Of a stretch of 35,419 nt of DNA, positions 1-8,904 are shown in pieces (position 1 is the stretch's first letter; the number at the start of each line of letters is the position of its first letter). The stretch is from an uncultured Bacilli bacterium. GTDB lineage: Bacteria > Bacillota_I > Bacilli_A > RF39 > UBA660. Made by a program: the position numbers and the translations under genes. Location of the stretch: assembly GCA_934102255.1 (NCBI GenBank), contig CAKOSN010000019.1, positions 1 through 35,419 of the forward strand, given 5' to 3'. The notes below the pieces were generated by a model that was given only the letters and a program-made list of their open reading frames with translations, was not told the origin of the DNA and made no database searches.

Positions 1-103
1 TAAATTAAAATTATAGACAAAGTCACAACTTTTAAAAAAAACATATAAAAAGCACTTGTAAAAGCTTAGAAAGTCATACATTTTTTTCAATATTTAATTT
101 TTT
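1..103. other. Intergenic edge, possible weak terminator
   Basis: No coding region is visible. On the minus strand, downstream of the gene ending at 104, a short AAGC/GCTT stem (about 55-72) is followed by a short T-rich stretch and could act as a weak terminator. The stem is too short for confidence. Confidence 0.3.
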
Positions 104-904
104 TTAATTCTTAAATTTTACATTAATACTGCCGATGCCACCACTAATTTTAATAAGGTTTTCACCGCTACCAATTAAAGTATCACTGCTATAAATTTTA
201 TCATCAACATTGATGCTACCAATACCTTTTTCAATGTTTAGTTTATAGCTTTCTAGGCTACCAATTAAGTATAAATCAAGAGAGCCAACGCCACATTCTA
301 TTTTAGATTCACCTAAGATACTGGCTTTAATATCAGTTTTGCCAACACCGGCTTCTAAGTCTAAATTATTTAAGGTACCGTCTAGTATTTCTAATAAGCC
401 AACACCACTATCGATTGTTGTATTGGTACTTACTTCTAATTTTTCAAATAAAGTCTTACCGGCTCCTAACTGTAATTTTAAATCATTTGTTTTTAAATAA
501 GCGACATCAGTTTTACCAGCACCCATTTCTAATTTTACTGTTTTAAAAGCATAACTACTTGGTAAATAGACTTTAAGAACTAGGTTGCCTTTATTAAAGG
601 CTGGTGTGCCATTTTCTTTGATTTTTAAAGTCCCATTTTGATAATCAATTTTTATTTTCTGATTATTGGTATCAACTCTAAATTCATTAGAATCAATAAT
701 TTCTAAGCTAGTTGTTTTTAAAGTAATATCTAAATTATCGATAATTTCATTTTCATCATAAATAGAGGTTATTTCCGATGTTTGATTTGTATTTGCAAAT
801 AAACTAACAACGAAGAAGACACCTGCTATCATAGATGAAATTATAAAAAAGGCTAAAAGATATGCTAAGGCTTTAGCAGCATTTACAAAACTACGGCTAC
901 TCAT
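104..904 (-). CDS. DUF4097-like toast-rack membrane protein
   Basis: Predicted single-pass membrane protein of 266 residues. A hydrophobic segment at about residues 13-38 is followed by an extracytoplasmic domain of short beta repeats. Glycine-rich turns recur (MGAGKTDV, LGAGKTLF, SGVGLLEI, AGVGKTDI, CGVGSLDL, KGIGSINV, GGIGSINV), the pattern of DUF4097-type right-handed beta 'toast-rack' domains. The start codon overlaps the stop of the upstream LiaF-like gene as ATGA, so the two are translationally coupled. Relatives of this domain often sit in envelope-stress operons beside LiaF-like proteins, and a sensing or scaffolding role at the cell surface is inferred from that. No enzyme motif is visible. 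The family call rests on the repeat pattern only. Confidence 0.75.
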   Translation of the reverse strand: MSSRSFVNAAKALAYLLAFFIISSMIAGVFFVVSLFANTNQTSEITSIYDENEIIDNLDITLKTTSLEIIDSNEFRVDTNNQKIKIDYQNGTLKIKENGTPAFNKGNLVLKVYLPSSYAFKTVKLEMGAGKTDVAYLKTNDLKLQLGAGKTLFEKLEVSTNTTIDSGVGLLEILDGTLNNLDLEAGVGKTDIKASILGESKIECGVGSLDLYLIGSLESYKLNIEKGIGSINVDDKIYSSDTLIGSGENLIKISGGIGSINVKFKN

Positions 905-1578
905 TTGATATCAATCCCACCGAAGACGCAAGTAGCATTTAAATAAATAGTTGCTTTAGCATCCTTGTTTTTCTTACTTTTATCATCAACACCACCAAAA
1001 ATACATGTTGGATTCAATTCTAAATTCACATCATCAGGTAATAATATATCAATTCCCCCAAAAACACTTGATGCGGTAATGACGATATCTTTTTTTAATT
1101 TAGCTTTTCTTAAATCTAATTCTAGACCCCCGAAGATTGCATTAACATCCGCTCCTAAAATAGAATTTTCAACGGTTAATTTTTGTCCACTAAAGACAGC
1201 ATCACATTTTAAGGTATCTTTGTCATCGCATTTTATTTCTTTAACTTTTTCACGAAAATCAGTTCCTACTATACCTTTTATAATGCAAGATAAACCAATA
1301 ATAACTAATATTGTTGGAAAAACTAATTTCATAATAATTTCAAAGTTAATAACACCTTGACTAGCAAGTAATAAAAGAACGCCTACGACAAATAAAATCA
1401 TGTCACCAGTTTTATCTTTATCTTTAAGTAACCCCATAAAACTAGGAATAATTAAGAATAATGTCCACCATCCGTCAAAGAAAACATTGATTGATGCTAT
1501 CCCAAGCGAATTAAGACCAACAATAAGACCTAAAACTATAAATATTAAACCCCATATTATACTTTCTACTTTTTTCAT
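901..1578 (-). CDS. LiaF-like membrane protein
   Basis: A 225-residue protein with about four hydrophobic helices in the N-terminal half (residues 5-105). The soluble C-terminal domain has the repeated motif FGGxDxxL (IFGGLELDL, VFGGIDILL, IFGGVDDKS, VFGGIDIK). This is the layout of LiaF/VraT-type proteins: a DUF5668-like membrane part plus a LiaF-like C-terminal toast-rack domain. LiaF proteins modulate LiaS-type kinases in cell-envelope stress, but no lia kinase lies beside this gene, so its target is unknown. It is the first gene of a two-gene operon and its TGA stop overlaps the next start. The upstream 37 bases contain a TATAAT on the minus strand near 1600, a plausible promoter. Confidence 0.8.
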   Translation of the reverse strand: MKKVESIIWGLIFIVLGLIVGLNSLGIASINVFFDGWWTLFLIIPSFMGLLKDKDKTGDMILFVVGVLLLLASQGVINFEIIMKLVFPTILVIIGLSCIIKGIVGTDFREKVKEIKCDDKDTLKCDAVFSGQKLTVENSILGADVNAIFGGLELDLRKAKLKKDIVITASSVFGGIDILLPDDVNLELNPTCIFGGVDDKSKKNKDAKATIYLNATCVFGGIDIK

Positions 1579-1615
1579 AATAAACTCACTTTCTTAAATT
1601 AATTATATATAAACT

Positions 1616-2923
1616 CTACTTTTCACTACGATTCTTAAATTGTAAAATTATTGGTGTTCCCGTAAAATCAAAAGCTTCTCTTATTTTATTTTCTAAATAA
1701 CGTTCATAACTAAAATGCACTAAACCTTTATTGTTTACTTCAAAAGTTATTTTTGGAGGTTGACTACCAGTTTGATGAGTGAAATAAATTTTTAAACGTT
1801 TGCCCTTATATGAAGGGGCTTCATGTAAGTTATAAGCCTCAGTGATAACATCGTTTAAAACATTAGTTGGTACTTCTCTAATTGAATTTTCATAAGCTCT
1901 AATAATAGCAGGCATTAACATAGAAACGCGTTTTTTAGTCTTAGCACTTAAATAAACAGTTTCAACATAAGGTATAAATTGGAATTCATTTTTAATTTTT
2001 TGTTTCCAATCTTTTAGGGCAGTATCAAAGTTAGTTATAGTATCCCATTTATTAACAACTAAAACTACAGCTTTACCGGTATTAATGGCATAACTAACTA
2101 TATGCTTATCATGTTCAATTATACCTTCTTCAGCATTAATAACCACACAACAGACATCACTACGTTCGATAGCTTTTAAACTACGAATAACGGAATACTT
2201 TTCGATATTTTCATAAACTTTACCTTTTTTACGCATACCAGCCGTATCAATTACGGTATATTTTTCGCCATTGTAACGAAAATCGGTATCGATAGCATCT
2301 CTAGTTGTACCAGAAACATCAGATACGATTGACCTTTCAGTGCCAAGTAAAGCATTTATAAGACTACTCTTACCAACATTAGGACGACCAATAATACAGA
2401 ATTTTAAGTTATCATTTACTGGGGTAATATCTTCTTCCATTCCCTTAGTAATTTCAGCAAGTAAGTTATCAATTCCTAAATTATGAGACCCACTAATAGG
2501 TAAAACTACCGGAAATCCTAATTCATAGAAATTATAGATTAATTCATCAGCTAGTTTTTTATTATCTAATTTATTAACCGCCACAATAACTCTTTTGCCT
2601 GATTTTATAAGCATATTTCTAATTTCATAGTCATTTTGATTTAATTCATATCGACCGTCTACTACAAAAACAATAACATTGGATTCATCGATTGCTAGTT
2701 CGGCTTGCATTTTAATATCTTTATTAAAATCACCTAGTCCTAAGTCAATTCCACCAGTATCTATTAGTAAAAATTTGCGGTCCTTATACTCTACATTACC
2801 ATAAATTCTATCTCTAGTAATACCAGGAGTATCCATAATTATTGATTTAGATTCTCCGATTAATCTATTAAAAAGTGTTGATTTTCCAACATTTGGTCTT
2901 CCTATTAAACATACTGTTTGCAT
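1616..2923 (-). CDS. der: Ribosome biogenesis GTPase Der (EngA)
   Basis: Der is a tandem-domain GTPase needed for maturation of the 50S ribosomal subunit. The 435-residue product has the full family layout: a first G domain with GRPNVGKS at residues 8-15, DTPG, NKLD; a second G domain with another GRPNVGKS near residue 180, DTAG, NKWD; and a C-terminal KH-like domain (about 350-435) ending in a basic stretch. The length matches the usual 430-440 residues. The start is supported by a GGAGGG ribosome site seven bases upstream and by a well-formed promoter at 2953-2981. It is flanked by prepilin-like genes upstream and the toast-rack pair downstream, which appear to be separate units. Confidence 0.97.
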   Translation of the reverse strand: MQTVCLIGRPNVGKSTLFNRLIGESKSIIMDTPGITRDRIYGNVEYKDRKFLLIDTGGIDLGLGDFNKDIKMQAELAIDESNVIVFVVDGRYELNQNDYEIRNMLIKSGKRVIVAVNKLDNKKLADELIYNFYELGFPVVLPISGSHNLGIDNLLAEITKGMEEDITPVNDNLKFCIIGRPNVGKSSLINALLGTERSIVSDVSGTTRDAIDTDFRYNGEKYTVIDTAGMRKKGKVYENIEKYSVIRSLKAIERSDVCCVVINAEEGIIEHDKHIVSYAINTGKAVVLVVNKWDTITNFDTALKDWKQKIKNEFQFIPYVETVYLSAKTKKRVSMLMPAIIRAYENSIREVPTNVLNDVITEAYNLHEAPSYKGKRLKIYFTHQTGSQPPKITFEVNNKGLVHFSYERYLENKIREAFDFTGTPIILQFKNRSEK

Positions 2924-2952
2924 AATAATCCCTCCTTATAAAAAGTCAATTT

Positions 2953-2981
2953 ATCATATCATATCAGGCTTAGCATTGCAA
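2953..2981 (-). promoter_or_regulatory. Sigma-A promoter of der
   Basis: On the minus strand TTGCAA (2976-2981) and TATGAT (2953-2958) are separated by exactly 17 bases, with der starting about 30 bases downstream. This makes der its own transcription unit. Confidence 0.65.
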
Positions 2982-2999
2982 TTATTTAAGATATTTTTT

Positions 3000-3926
3000 C
3001 TAACTTATTTTTGTCCAAGTAACAACTATGGTCGTTATTTTTCCATAAGCACTACTGGTTCTAGTGGTACTATTTAGAGCTACTCGGTAAGATATATCAA
3101 TATTTCCTAAATGTTGCTTAGTTAAATCACCACTACTATTTTGATAATTGGTTGATAACGTATTAGGATAGCCATTAACTTTAGTTAAATCAAACAAATC
3201 ACCACTTTTTAATTCTAAAATAGTCTTACTTCCGACTTCATAATTAACAGTTACTTTACTAATATAATAATCACCAGGTACTTCATCGGTTCTATATGTT
3301 CGATAGCTTTTATAATTAGACCAGCCATAACTACTGTTTTCCATGGGCTTTTTAGCATTAATCGTATCATTTAAAGTATAAGTTATATTTTTAGTCGCAC
3401 CAGCACTTGCCGTTTCTTTTTGATAAGTAATATCATCACCACAAATTTTGTTATCAGCATCAGTACTTTGATATCTAAAGCTTGCATATAAACGTTTATT
3501 AGCCATCCAAATTTTAACTAATTTATAATCCATGGATGAATCATCACGAGGGTCTACTAAACAATATGAGTCTTTGCTATAAAGAACACAGAATTTTTTA
3601 CCGTTAGCTTGGTCTTTTTTTTCGTCATTAGTTAAAGTACTTTTGATATCGTTATCGCCTTTTAAGTAGCCCATATTTACTAAGTCCATTAAAGAGACAT
3701 TATCTATACTATTAGTATTGTTTATCTCTTTATCCGCATAGTAATCATTAGCATATTCTAAGGCTGCGCTTTCAATAATTTTAATCTTACTGCAAAAAGA
3801 TTGAACTTTTAAGCTGCGGCCAATTCTGGTAATACCGGGAACAGCCACGGTAATTAAGACAGCCATTAAAACGATAACGGCAAGTAACTCTACTAATGTG
3901 AAACCCTTTCTATTTTCTTTTTTCAT
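3000..3926 (-). CDS. Type IV prepilin-like secreted protein
   Basis: A 308-residue protein with a class III signal: basic leader MKKENRKG, then FTLVELLAVIV and a hydrophobic helix to about residue 30. Cleavage is expected before Phe9, with Glu at mature position 5. After the pilin helix comes an extracellular domain with a segment shared with the upstream neighbour: VDPRDDSS, then NKRLYASFRYQS, DADNKICG. Known members of this class are exported and assembled or anchored by type IV pilus, pseudopilus or competence machinery, none of which is in this window. It lies nine bases after the upstream prepilin gene, with an AAGGTG ribosome site. Its precise role (structural subunit or adhesin) cannot be read from the sequence. 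Confidence 0.8.
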   Translation of the reverse strand: MKKENRKGFTLVELLAVIVLMAVLITVAVPGITRIGRSLKVQSFCSKIKIIESAALEYANDYYADKEINNTNSIDNVSLMDLVNMGYLKGDNDIKSTLTNDEKKDQANGKKFCVLYSKDSYCLVDPRDDSSMDYKLVKIWMANKRLYASFRYQSTDADNKICGDDITYQKETASAGATKNITYTLNDTINAKKPMENSSYGWSNYKSYRTYRTDEVPGDYYISKVTVNYEVGSKTILELKSGDLFDLTKVNGYPNTLSTNYQNSSGDLTKQHLGNIDISYRVALNSTTRTSSAYGKITTIVVTWTKIS

Positions 3927-3934
3927 GTTACACC

Positions 3935-4711
3935 TTATTTTTTAACACATATTATATCGATTGATGTACTATCGCTAGTTAAGACGCCACTTAGAGCAAA
4001 AGTTCCTGCTATATTGCCAAAACCATATTCACTACAAGAATAACCACTTTTAGGTTTAATATTGGTTATTTTGTAAGTTTGACCTTTTTTATAAGTATTT
4101 TCACGACAGAAATCAGAAACTTGACGAGCTACTAATTTATCATCAATATATAAATCAAAGTAAACAGGTAAATCACTATACATATTACTTGAATTAATTG
4201 AAGAGTTTACATCTAAACGACTATACCCACTAAAATTGCCAGCCTCAGCATAAGTTCCGTACTCATTAACATTATAGGTAACTTTTTCACCACATATTTT
4301 AGCATCAGCATCCTCGCTATTATATAAATATCTACCATATAAACGATTATTTTCAGAATAAATATCAATATAATTATTATCTAGTGATGACTTATCTCTA
4401 GGGTCTGTTACACAATTACTACCTACAGTACAATTATCACTATCTTTTTTTAGATAACCTTTTTCTACTAATAAACGAATAGGTATTTTATTTGCTATAA
4501 CCATTTTACTATCGGTTGCTAAATCACTTAAGTTATCTTGAGCATAATATTTAGCAGCAGCTTCAATACTTTCTACTTTTTTACAAAACATATTAGTTCT
4601 ATTTTTTCTAAGTAGACCATTCACACTAGGAACAGCAATTAATGAAACAATAGCCAGTATAACGATAACTGCTAGTAACTCTACTAATGTAAAACCTTTA
4701 TTTTTTTTCAT
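3935..4711 (-). CDS. Type IV prepilin-like secreted protein
   Basis: A 258-residue product that begins MKKNKG then FTLVELLAVIVILAIVS, a textbook prepilin peptidase site with Glu at mature position 5. The extracellular part contains the same core block as the downstream paralogue: TDPRDKSS, NNRLYGRYLYNS, DADAKICG. Four conserved-looking cysteines may form disulfides. It is the first gene of a two-gene unit; a TATAAT on the minus strand at 4746-4751 lies upstream and an AAGGTGAG ribosome site precedes the ATG. The two paralogues probably arose by duplication and may form minor pilin partners (inference). Confidence 0.82.
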   Translation of the reverse strand: MKKNKGFTLVELLAVIVILAIVSLIAVPSVNGLLRKNRTNMFCKKVESIEAAAKYYAQDNLSDLATDSKMVIANKIPIRLLVEKGYLKKDSDNCTVGSNCVTDPRDKSSLDNNYIDIYSENNRLYGRYLYNSEDADAKICGEKVTYNVNEYGTYAEAGNFSGYSRLDVNSSINSSNMYSDLPVYFDLYIDDKLVARQVSDFCRENTYKKGQTYKITNIKPKSGYSCSEYGFGNIAGTFALSGVLTSDSTSIDIICVKK

Positions 4712-4952
4712 AATCTCACCTTATTACCTTCGTATCATTAACTTAATTATATAGTAAAAATTGGTTAAAATAAAGATAAATTACTATTTAAGGGTTATTA
4801 TTTACATAATATAAGTTTATATTTATTAACTTTGTTACCTTTAGTAAATTAAGAGTAAGAAAAAACTCCTAAACACATAAGTATTTAGAAGTACGATAGT
4901 AAGTTTAAGAAATTTAATTATGAAAAGTTTTAGTTTAAGTTATTATTTATTT
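4712..4952. other. Intergenic region between coat and pilin genes
   Basis: The 241 bases hold no gene. They contain the prepilin promoter (minus-strand TATAAT, 4746-4751) and the terminator of the coat gene pair (4861-4892). Confidence 0.5.
4861..4892 (-). terminator. Intrinsic terminator of coat gene pair
   Basis: Read on the minus strand, ACTTCTAAATAC pairs with GTGTTTAGGAGT across a TTAT loop and is followed by TTTTTTCTT. It lies about 60 bases after the stop of the CotF-like gene. Confidence 0.75.
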
Positions 4953-5210
4953 TTAAAGAGTATCTATTACTTTTTGTTCTCTTGTTATTTCCGTTTTTAT
5001 ATCTTTACTAGAACATTCTGTTAAAGTAACCCACCCTAAGTCATAAGCTAAATTATATAGTTCTTTAGCTAACATACTTAAAGATTGAAACTGATTTAAA
5101 AATTCTTTATAGATAAATTCACTACTTGCTTCATTTAGAGCATAAGCATAGTTTGTAACCATTGATTTTACGGTTTGTAAAACATCATCTAACATGGCCT
5201 TACTTTCCAT
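4953..5210 (-). CDS. CotF-like spore coat protein
   Basis: An 85-residue, mainly helical protein. The segment MLDDVLQTVKSMVTNYAYAL followed by a second helix ending in LAYDLGWVTL matches the Coat_F (CotF) pattern of two helices with YAxAL in the first and a final GW/GY. CotF-type proteins are small components of the endospore coat. I chose the ATG at 5210 because a GGTGAG site lies just upstream; a GTG at 5222 would add four residues. The gene overlaps the preceding coat-associated gene by 11 bases, so the two are translationally coupled. The assignment rests on pattern recognition of a short family. Confidence 0.65.
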   Translation of the reverse strand: MESKAMLDDVLQTVKSMVTNYAYALNEASSEFIYKEFLNQFQSLSMLAKELYNLAYDLGWVTLTECSSKDIKTEITREQKVIDTL

Positions 5211-5415
5211 TTTTCTCACCACTTTCTAATAATTTTTTGAGTTTTTTAACATTATTAGTTGTAACTTCGAGGGCTTCTTGTAAGTAAGGACATAAATCAT
5301 CATCAAAGCATTCCTCTATAAAATAATTTAATTTTAGCCTTAAAGTATCATTCCAATTAAACATATCTTGGATATAGGCTAAATCTTTGGTTGAAACCAT
5401 TTTAGGCCATTCCAT
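5200..5415 (-). CDS. Small coat-associated helical protein
   Basis: A 71-residue acidic helical protein with MVSTKDLAYIQDMFNWN near the start and a second helix of EECFDDDLCPYLQEAL type. Clostridial and bacillar genomes often pair a small protein with an 'S(T)KDLxYxxDxFNW' opening with a CotF-like gene, and that pairing is seen here. The pair probably forms a helical-bundle coat or coat-binding unit made late in sporulation (inference). The start at 5415 is set by AGGAGATG eleven bases upstream. Confidence 0.6.
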   Translation of the reverse strand: MEWPKMVSTKDLAYIQDMFNWNDTLRLKLNYFIEECFDDDLCPYLQEALEVTTNNVKKLKKLLESGEKNGK

Positions 5416-5493
5416 TATTAATCATCTCCTCATTTTTATTATGAGTAATTTTTATGATTTTTATAATACCAGTTTTAGGAATTTTTAACTTAG

Positions 5494-5520
5494 AAAAAAA
5501 TACTTGAAATTAATCAAGTA
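5494..5520 (-). terminator. Terminator overlapping a stop codon
   Basis: On the minus strand TACTTGA and TCAAGTA form a stem around the stop codon of the 5510-6850 gene, followed by seven T residues. It ends the 8814-to-5510 operon. Confidence 0.75.
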
Positions 5521-6850
5521 CTTCATCATCAAAAAGGCTTTTAATTATTTTAACTAAATCATTATCTTCTAACTTAGTTAAAGCTTCATTAAAATTATTT
5601 ATTTCTTCTTCAGTTATAGTATTAATATCACTTGAATCAGTAATAGCTGTTTCGTCTATACTATCTATTGTTTTAGATGAATAATTAATATCGAGATTAA
5701 GATTTGCTCCTTTTATATTTATAGTTCCTTTAATCATATCATCAGTAGATTCAGTAATATTGAAATCAATCTTACCAGTAGTTTTATTTTGATTATCAAG
5801 GATAGTATAATCTATAATATAGCGATTAGAATTTTTATTATCAATATCTAATTCTATAGAATTAACATCATCATAATAGTAAAGAATATCTATTTTCTTA
5901 GTAGAAGTATAATAAATAACTTTAATATTTGTATCATCATAGTTTTTAAAATCAACAATAATAGAACTGTCATTTATTGTTATATCATAAGTAGCACTAT
6001 CAGTAATATTTAAAGTTACTTTGACTATTTTACTAGAACCAGTTGTATAAATATTTAAGGTGCCAATATTTTCTTTACTTTTTAAAATTATATCTTTAAA
6101 ATTGTCTTTAGTTATGCCAAAATCATTTAAAGAAGAGCCAAAAGTATTAAACAAACTTTCTTTTAAGGTTTTATCTTTATCTATTTTATTTACTAATTTG
6201 CTTAAAGATAAAGCATTTAAAACATAGGAATATCTAGTTGTTTTAGTATCTACTCCATTTACTAAAGTAGTAATATTTTTCTTATCTATAAATTTTTTAT
6301 CTAAGGATGATAATATAGCTTTTCTTAATTTTTTACTTATATTATTTAAATCATCATAATTAAATATACTAGTAGTAAAAATGGAATCAATTATATCATT
6401 AAGATTAACACTATTATCACAAGTTTCGCCATCGCACTGGTTAAAATTATAATTAAGTTCATAGGTTGTATTTAAAACATTACTTTTCAAATAAGTTTTA
6501 CTATTTTGATGAATAATATCTCCTTCTAAAATAGTATTATTATCTTTAATTGCCTTAGCATTAGCGCTAATTATTTTGTTATTAGAGTCTTTGTTTAAGC
6601 TAAGATTTATTGTATCTGTTTCTGATATTATATCAAGAGTTAAATTATTAGGTTTATCTAGAGGATTTGCTACTTTTTTATATTTGCTTAAAGTTTTATC
6701 AACGGTATCAAAGGTTGTATTTATAGCTTTTTTATAAACTCTAGTTTTATCATTTAAATTAATATATAAGATAAATCCTATAAGAAGAATTAAGCAAAAT
6801 AAGCAACCAACAACAAGACTTTGATAATCTTTTTTATCTTTCTGTTTCAT
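5510..6850 (-). CDS. Membrane-anchored extracytoplasmic protein, unknown function
   Basis: Not recognised. The 446-residue product has a short basic N-terminus, one strong hydrophobic helix at about residues 12-32, and a large lysine-, asparagine- and aspartate-rich outside domain that looks beta-rich. Two cysteines (CDGETC, near residue 140) could form a disulfide. The C-terminus is acidic (ending DDEVLD). It starts 11 bases after the large prepilin-like gene at 6862-8814, has a GGAAAG-type ribosome site, and shares its terminator, so the two are very likely one operon. A role as partner, chaperone or anchor of that prepilin-like protein is only suggested by position. Confidence 0.6.
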   Translation of the reverse strand: MKQKDKKDYQSLVVGCLFCLILLIGFILYINLNDKTRVYKKAINTTFDTVDKTLSKYKKVANPLDKPNNLTLDIISETDTINLSLNKDSNNKIISANAKAIKDNNTILEGDIIHQNSKTYLKSNVLNTTYELNYNFNQCDGETCDNSVNLNDIIDSIFTTSIFNYDDLNNISKKLRKAILSSLDKKFIDKKNITTLVNGVDTKTTRYSYVLNALSLSKLVNKIDKDKTLKESLFNTFGSSLNDFGITKDNFKDIILKSKENIGTLNIYTTGSSKIVKVTLNITDSATYDITINDSSIIVDFKNYDDTNIKVIYYTSTKKIDILYYYDDVNSIELDIDNKNSNRYIIDYTILDNQNKTTGKIDFNITESTDDMIKGTINIKGANLNLDINYSSKTIDSIDETAITDSSDINTITEEEINNFNEALTKLEDNDLVKIIKSLFDDEVLD

Positions 6851-6861
6851 TTTTTTCCTTT

Positions 6862-8814
6862 CTAATTGTTAGCACACAACAATGCACCAGCAGCAACACC
6901 AGCAGCAGTTGCACCAGCAAGAACCCAACCAACTGGTCCACCAAATAACATTAAGGCAAAAGCCCCAATACCAAGACCAGCAGCACCACCGGCAGCAGCA
7001 CTGGCAAGATATTCTTTGCAATCTTTATCAGTAGCTAAACTAGCGCCATAAGTAGCAACACCCGTTTTGCTTACTTCACGGAAGGTAAAATATTTAATAT
7101 CACTTTTAGCAACGTAAATGTTAAGATGTTGTCTATCACTATTATCTTTTGTTATATTATCACTAAAGTATTTATCCCAATTTCCAAAAGGATTATCTTG
7201 TAATTTTTTTACATCAGTTTGACTTGTTGAAAAACCAGCTTTAGAAGTATTAATGCCACTTGGTATTTTCTTAGCATTAGTAACCGTTATATACATATTA
7301 TAATAATAACCAGCAGTAGCAAGGCCTAACCATTTCTTTTTCTTAGTTCTATCTCCTGCTCTTAAAACTACTATTGGATTTACTTTATCAATTTTAACAT
7401 TGATATCATATTTCTTTTCCACTGTATTACCTAAATTATCTTTTATAGTAAAAATAACACGAGCAGTTGAAATATAGTTATTATTAACGACTTCATTTTC
7501 AGCTTTTTCTTTGGCTTTTTGTTCATCGCTTTTTTTACTTTCATCGTTACCTCTGGCATTTATTTGCATATCTTCTACATGGAATGTGTAACTGACACTG
7601 GTGGTATTAACTGTTTTATTATTAACTAAAACTTTATTACGGCCATTAGAAGTATCGATTATAGAGTAAGTAAGCTCATTTTTACAACCGGCTTTGGAAT
7701 CGGTTTTGCAACCAAAACTGACAGTTAAATCATCACGAGTCCAAGAAGTTCGGTTTGGATAACTTATAAATTCTGTTGGGCCAGTTCTATCGATATTATT
7801 TATAATTATTTCTTGTTTTTCAGAAATATTACCTGTATTATCTACGGCATAAATATAATATTTATCATTTTGAGAAATATAATTTTCTGTTGGCGAAACA
7901 AAATCATACTTAGTTGAACCGGCTGGTAGGTCATCTTTGGAAATATAATAACCATAAATTCCAGAACCATTGCCGTCAGTTGCGCTTAAAGTAACTTTAA
8001 CACTTCCCGTTGTAAGAGCACTATTATATTCAGCAGTTACTTTAGGGGATTCCATATCTATTTTAACATTGGTAGTTTTGGAAATTTTATAAGATTTAGT
8101 AGTATTATTAACGTTTTCAAGTAATTCCAAATTAACATAAACATTATTATTAAAAATATAATTGGTATTAATCAATTTAACATTTAAGCATTCTTTTTCT
8201 GGATTAGTTAAATTATAGATTGTATCACAATAACGGCTTCCTAATCCTGATTCGATTGAACCGCCAACATTAAAATTAATTTTATTATCTTTTAGACTAT
8301 ATTTACTTATATTTTTTACTTTTACAAGTAAATAAACTTGTTCATTGACCCAATCATCAGAAATTGATTCTAAAGAGTCATCGCTTTTAATAAAACGTTC
8401 GATAGTAACATTTTGCTCTAATTTTTCTTCATCTAATAATTCACAGCTACCATTAAGGTCATATGTAATATTATAATCATCCATATCTCTACTAATTGTA
8501 AAATTCATACAATCTAGGAAATCATTAGTTACAGGATTATCAATTTTCTCTTGTTCAGGATTTTCAGGATGCTCGGCATCAACATACCCTAAATCAATAA
8601 GACTACTTAATGAAATAGTTTTATTAACTATATCATTATCCTCGGCGTACTCTAAGGCTTTCTCCTTATAATAAGCCACTTTATTTGTAAGACTATTTTC
8701 TTTTAATCTTTTGCTTATTCCATTATATGCACTACTAGATATTGTTATTAAAATGCCCAAAATAACAATAACAGCCAGCATTTCTGGAATAGTAAAGCCA
8801 CACTTTTTCTTCAT
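6862..8814 (-). CDS. Large prepilin-like Ig-domain protein with glycine-zipper tail
   Basis: A 650-residue protein. Residues 1-35 are a prepilin signal (MKKKCG then FTIPEMLAVIVILGILITI, Glu at mature position 5). Residues about 130-250 and 255-480 look like Ig-like or cadherin-like beta domains; typical strand patterns include KVTLSATDGNGSGI, YIYAVDNTGN and TIKDNLGNTVEKKYDI. The last roughly 45 residues are alanine/glycine-rich and hydrophobic with GxxxG spacing (AAAGGAAGLGIGAF, GGPVGWVLAGATAAG), like a glycine-zipper transmembrane hairpin or a class II bacteriocin-like segment. It is first in an operon with the 446-residue membrane protein. Surface adhesion is the simplest role; the hydrophobic tail is odd for a pilin. 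Confidence 0.75.
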   Translation of the reverse strand: MKKKCGFTIPEMLAVIVILGILITISSSAYNGISKRLKENSLTNKVAYYKEKALEYAEDNDIVNKTISLSSLIDLGYVDAEHPENPEQEKIDNPVTNDFLDCMNFTISRDMDDYNITYDLNGSCELLDEEKLEQNVTIERFIKSDDSLESISDDWVNEQVYLLVKVKNISKYSLKDNKINFNVGGSIESGLGSRYCDTIYNLTNPEKECLNVKLINTNYIFNNNVYVNLELLENVNNTTKSYKISKTTNVKIDMESPKVTAEYNSALTTGSVKVTLSATDGNGSGIYGYYISKDDLPAGSTKYDFVSPTENYISQNDKYYIYAVDNTGNISEKQEIIINNIDRTGPTEFISYPNRTSWTRDDLTVSFGCKTDSKAGCKNELTYSIIDTSNGRNKVLVNNKTVNTTSVSYTFHVEDMQINARGNDESKKSDEQKAKEKAENEVVNNNYISTARVIFTIKDNLGNTVEKKYDINVKIDKVNPIVVLRAGDRTKKKKWLGLATAGYYYNMYITVTNAKKIPSGINTSKAGFSTSQTDVKKLQDNPFGNWDKYFSDNITKDNSDRQHLNIYVAKSDIKYFTFREVSKTGVATYGASLATDKDCKEYLASAAAGGAAGLGIGAFALMLFGGPVGWVLAGATAAGVAAGALLCANN

Positions 8815-8860
8815 TTTTCTTCTCCTATTCTAGATGAGTATAGCACGAAAAGAAAATAAA

Positions 8861-8883
8861 AAAAAGACCAATTAAGTCTTTTT
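8861..8883 (-). terminator. Terminator of HU gene
   Basis: On the minus strand AAAAAGACTTAATTGGTCTTTTTTTT forms a short stem (AAGAC/GTCTT) followed by a T run, about 20 bases after the HU stop codon. Confidence 0.7.
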
Positions 8884-8904
8884 AATCAGTCTTTATAAAT
8901 TAAA

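Noticed and set aside
965..1597. Plus-strand open frames opposite the LiaF-like gene
   Set aside because: They lie antisense to a gene with clear domain motifs, have no ribosome site, and their composition is that of a complementary strand.
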